From Burkholderia sp. FERM BP-3421 (GTDB taxonomy: Bacteria; Pseudomonadota; Gammaproteobacteria; Burkholderiales; Burkholderiaceae), in assembly GCF_028657905.1 (NCBI RefSeq), contig NZ_CP117781.1:1426001-1490000 (forward strand): a DNA stretch of 64,000 nt, given 5' to 3'. The notes under the pieces were generated by a model, which searched no databases, was not told where the DNA came from, and saw only the letters and a list, made by a program, of their open reading frames with translations. A program made the position numbers and the translations under genes. This document shows positions 63,220 to 64,000 of this stretch, piece by piece; position 1 is the first letter of the stretch; the number at the start of each line of letters is the position of its first letter.

Positions 63220-63879
63220 ATGCATTCGCTGACGCCTCCGACTTCCCCGTCGCCCCAACCCGCTGCCGCGCCCGCCGACGAGTGCGTGGCGCTCATCGCC
63301 ACGGCCACGCTGCCGACCCGCTACGGAACCTTCACGTCGTATGCGTTCCGGGTCGACGGCAGCGAGGCCGAACATCTGGCGCTGGTGATGGGCGACGTCG
63401 CCGGGCAGTCGTCCGTGCTCACCCGGCTGCATTCCGAGTGCCTGACGGGCGACGTATTCGGTTCGTATCGCTGCGATTGCGGTGAACAGCTCGACCTCGC
63501 GCTGCGCTACATCGCGGCCGAGGGGCGCGGCGTGCTCTTGTACCTGCGCGGCCACGAAGGGCGCGGCATCGGCCTGAGCAACAAGATCCGCGCCTATGCG
63601 CTGCAGGAGCAGGGGCGCGACACGGTCGAGGCGAACCTCGATCTCGGCTTGCCGGACGATGCGCGCGAATACGATTCCGCGGCCGCGATCCTGCGGATCC
63701 TGAAGGTCACGTCCGTGCGCTTGATGAGCAATAACCCGAACAAGTTCGATACGCTGGCGAGGCACGGGATTCCCGTCTGCGAACGGGTTGCGCTCGCGGT
63801 GCCCGTGCGCGAGGAAAACGAGCGCTACATCCGCACCAAGCAAAGCAAGTTCGGGCACTACCTCAACGAGAACGAATAA
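63220..63879 (+). CDS. ribA: GTP cyclohydrolase II
   Basis: 219 residues. The enzyme opens the imidazole ring of GTP in the first step of riboflavin synthesis. Zinc ligands Cys-74, Cys-85 and Cys-87 are seen in ECLTGDVFGSYRCDCGEQLD; LLYLRGHEGRGIGLSNKIRA carries the catalytic and GTP-binding region; LMSNNPNKFDTLARHGI is the conserved C-terminal motif. It is a stand-alone RibA without a fused RibB domain and has an extra Pro/Ser-rich N-terminus of about 20 residues. Confidence 0.97.
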   Translation: MHSLTPPTSPSPQPAAAPADECVALIATATLPTRYGTFTSYAFRVDGSEAEHLALVMGDVAGQSSVLTRLHSECLTGDVFGSYRCDCGEQLDLALRYIAAEGRGVLLYLRGHEGRGIGLSNKIRAYALQEQGRDTVEANLDLGLPDDAREYDSAAAILRILKVTSVRLMSNNPNKFDTLARHGIPVCERVALAVPVREENERYIRTKQSKFGHYLNENE

Positions 63880-63884
63880 GCGGT

Positions 63885-64000
63885 TTACCCGCCCAGCTGG
63901 CCCGCGCGCCGTACCTGGTACGGCCCGAAGCGCTCCTGCGCGATCGGCAGGCCGAAGCGGCGCCGCATCTCGGCCTGGATCCAGTCGCAGGCATATTGCG
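63885..64000 (-). CDS. C-terminal end of an unidentified gene (5' partial)
   Basis: Leftward frame open from the window edge to a TAA at 63885-63887, ending QYACDWIQAEMRRRFGLPIA, then ERFGPYQVRRAGQLGG. It is convergent with ribA, five bases apart. I do not recognise the family from these 38 residues. Confidence 0.6.
   Translation of the reverse strand, partial: QYACDWIQAEMRRRFGLPIAQERFGPYQVRRAGQLGG

Overview
The window is GC-rich, densely coded DNA of the genus Burkholderia, most likely the plant-associated gladioli/glumae/plantarii side. This is judged from the general porins, a DUF4148 protein, the TagK-containing type VI secretion locus, a YXWGXW protein and DUF3156. The genus call is by family resemblance only; no 16S rRNA or housekeeping marker except ribA is present.

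Layout. (1) 1-4831: two glycoside hydrolase genes, the C-terminal part of a GH3 enzyme with an inserted carbohydrate-binding domain and a GH95-like lipoprotein. (2) 4969-15961: a catabolic island: AraC regulator, MoaF-like protein, SDR dehydrogenase, LuxR regulator, phenylacetaldehyde-dehydrogenase-like ALDH, class III aminotransferase (frameshifted here), APC permease, DUF3156 protein, EutR-like AraC regulator and a porin. Its logic is uptake by porin and permease, transamination of an amine, then oxidation of the aldehyde. Four promoters in this island share an 18-bp motif placed 38-39 bp upstream of a TAnnnT -10 element, so it looks like one regulon. (3) 16123-20198: small and damaged genes (hypothetical protein, truncated HigA-like antitoxin, AT-rich secreted protein, IS3 remnant beside a broken LysE gene), then GNAT, Old Yellow Enzyme and ArsR genes. 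(4) 20331-45823: a complete T6SS with all 13 core genes in two divergent blocks. tssH-B-C-hcp-J-K-L-M runs leftward and tagK-tssE-F-G-A-vgrG runs rightward. The right block continues into DUF2169/pentapeptide, pentapeptide, DUF3540 and PAAR-like DUF4150 genes. (5) 45824-50836: a decayed stretch (pirin and FAD-oxidoreductase fragments) around a DHA2-type efflux pump, then an intact GH3 beta-glucosidase. (6) 51324-54089: LysR regulator divergent from an MFS transporter and a DUF2867 gene. (7) 54109-57485: a sulfide-oxidation operon (persulfide dioxygenase, then sulfide:quinone oxidoreductase) preceded by a tandem array of about 193-bp units that ends in a long perfect hairpin. (8) 57740-64000: YXWGXW protein, a major porin whose terminator U-tract carries an ISL3-type insertion, Rnk-like regulator, DUF4148, CBS-domain protein, ribA and the end of one more gene.

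Most unusual items: the four-promoter motif of the amine regulon, the 193-bp non-coding array upstream of the sulfide operon, the T6SS effector-end module built from two pentapeptide-repeat proteins plus an odd VgrG tail, and a perfect 19-bp palindrome in the AT-rich T6SS divergent promoter region. No rRNA, tRNA or CRISPR array was seen.
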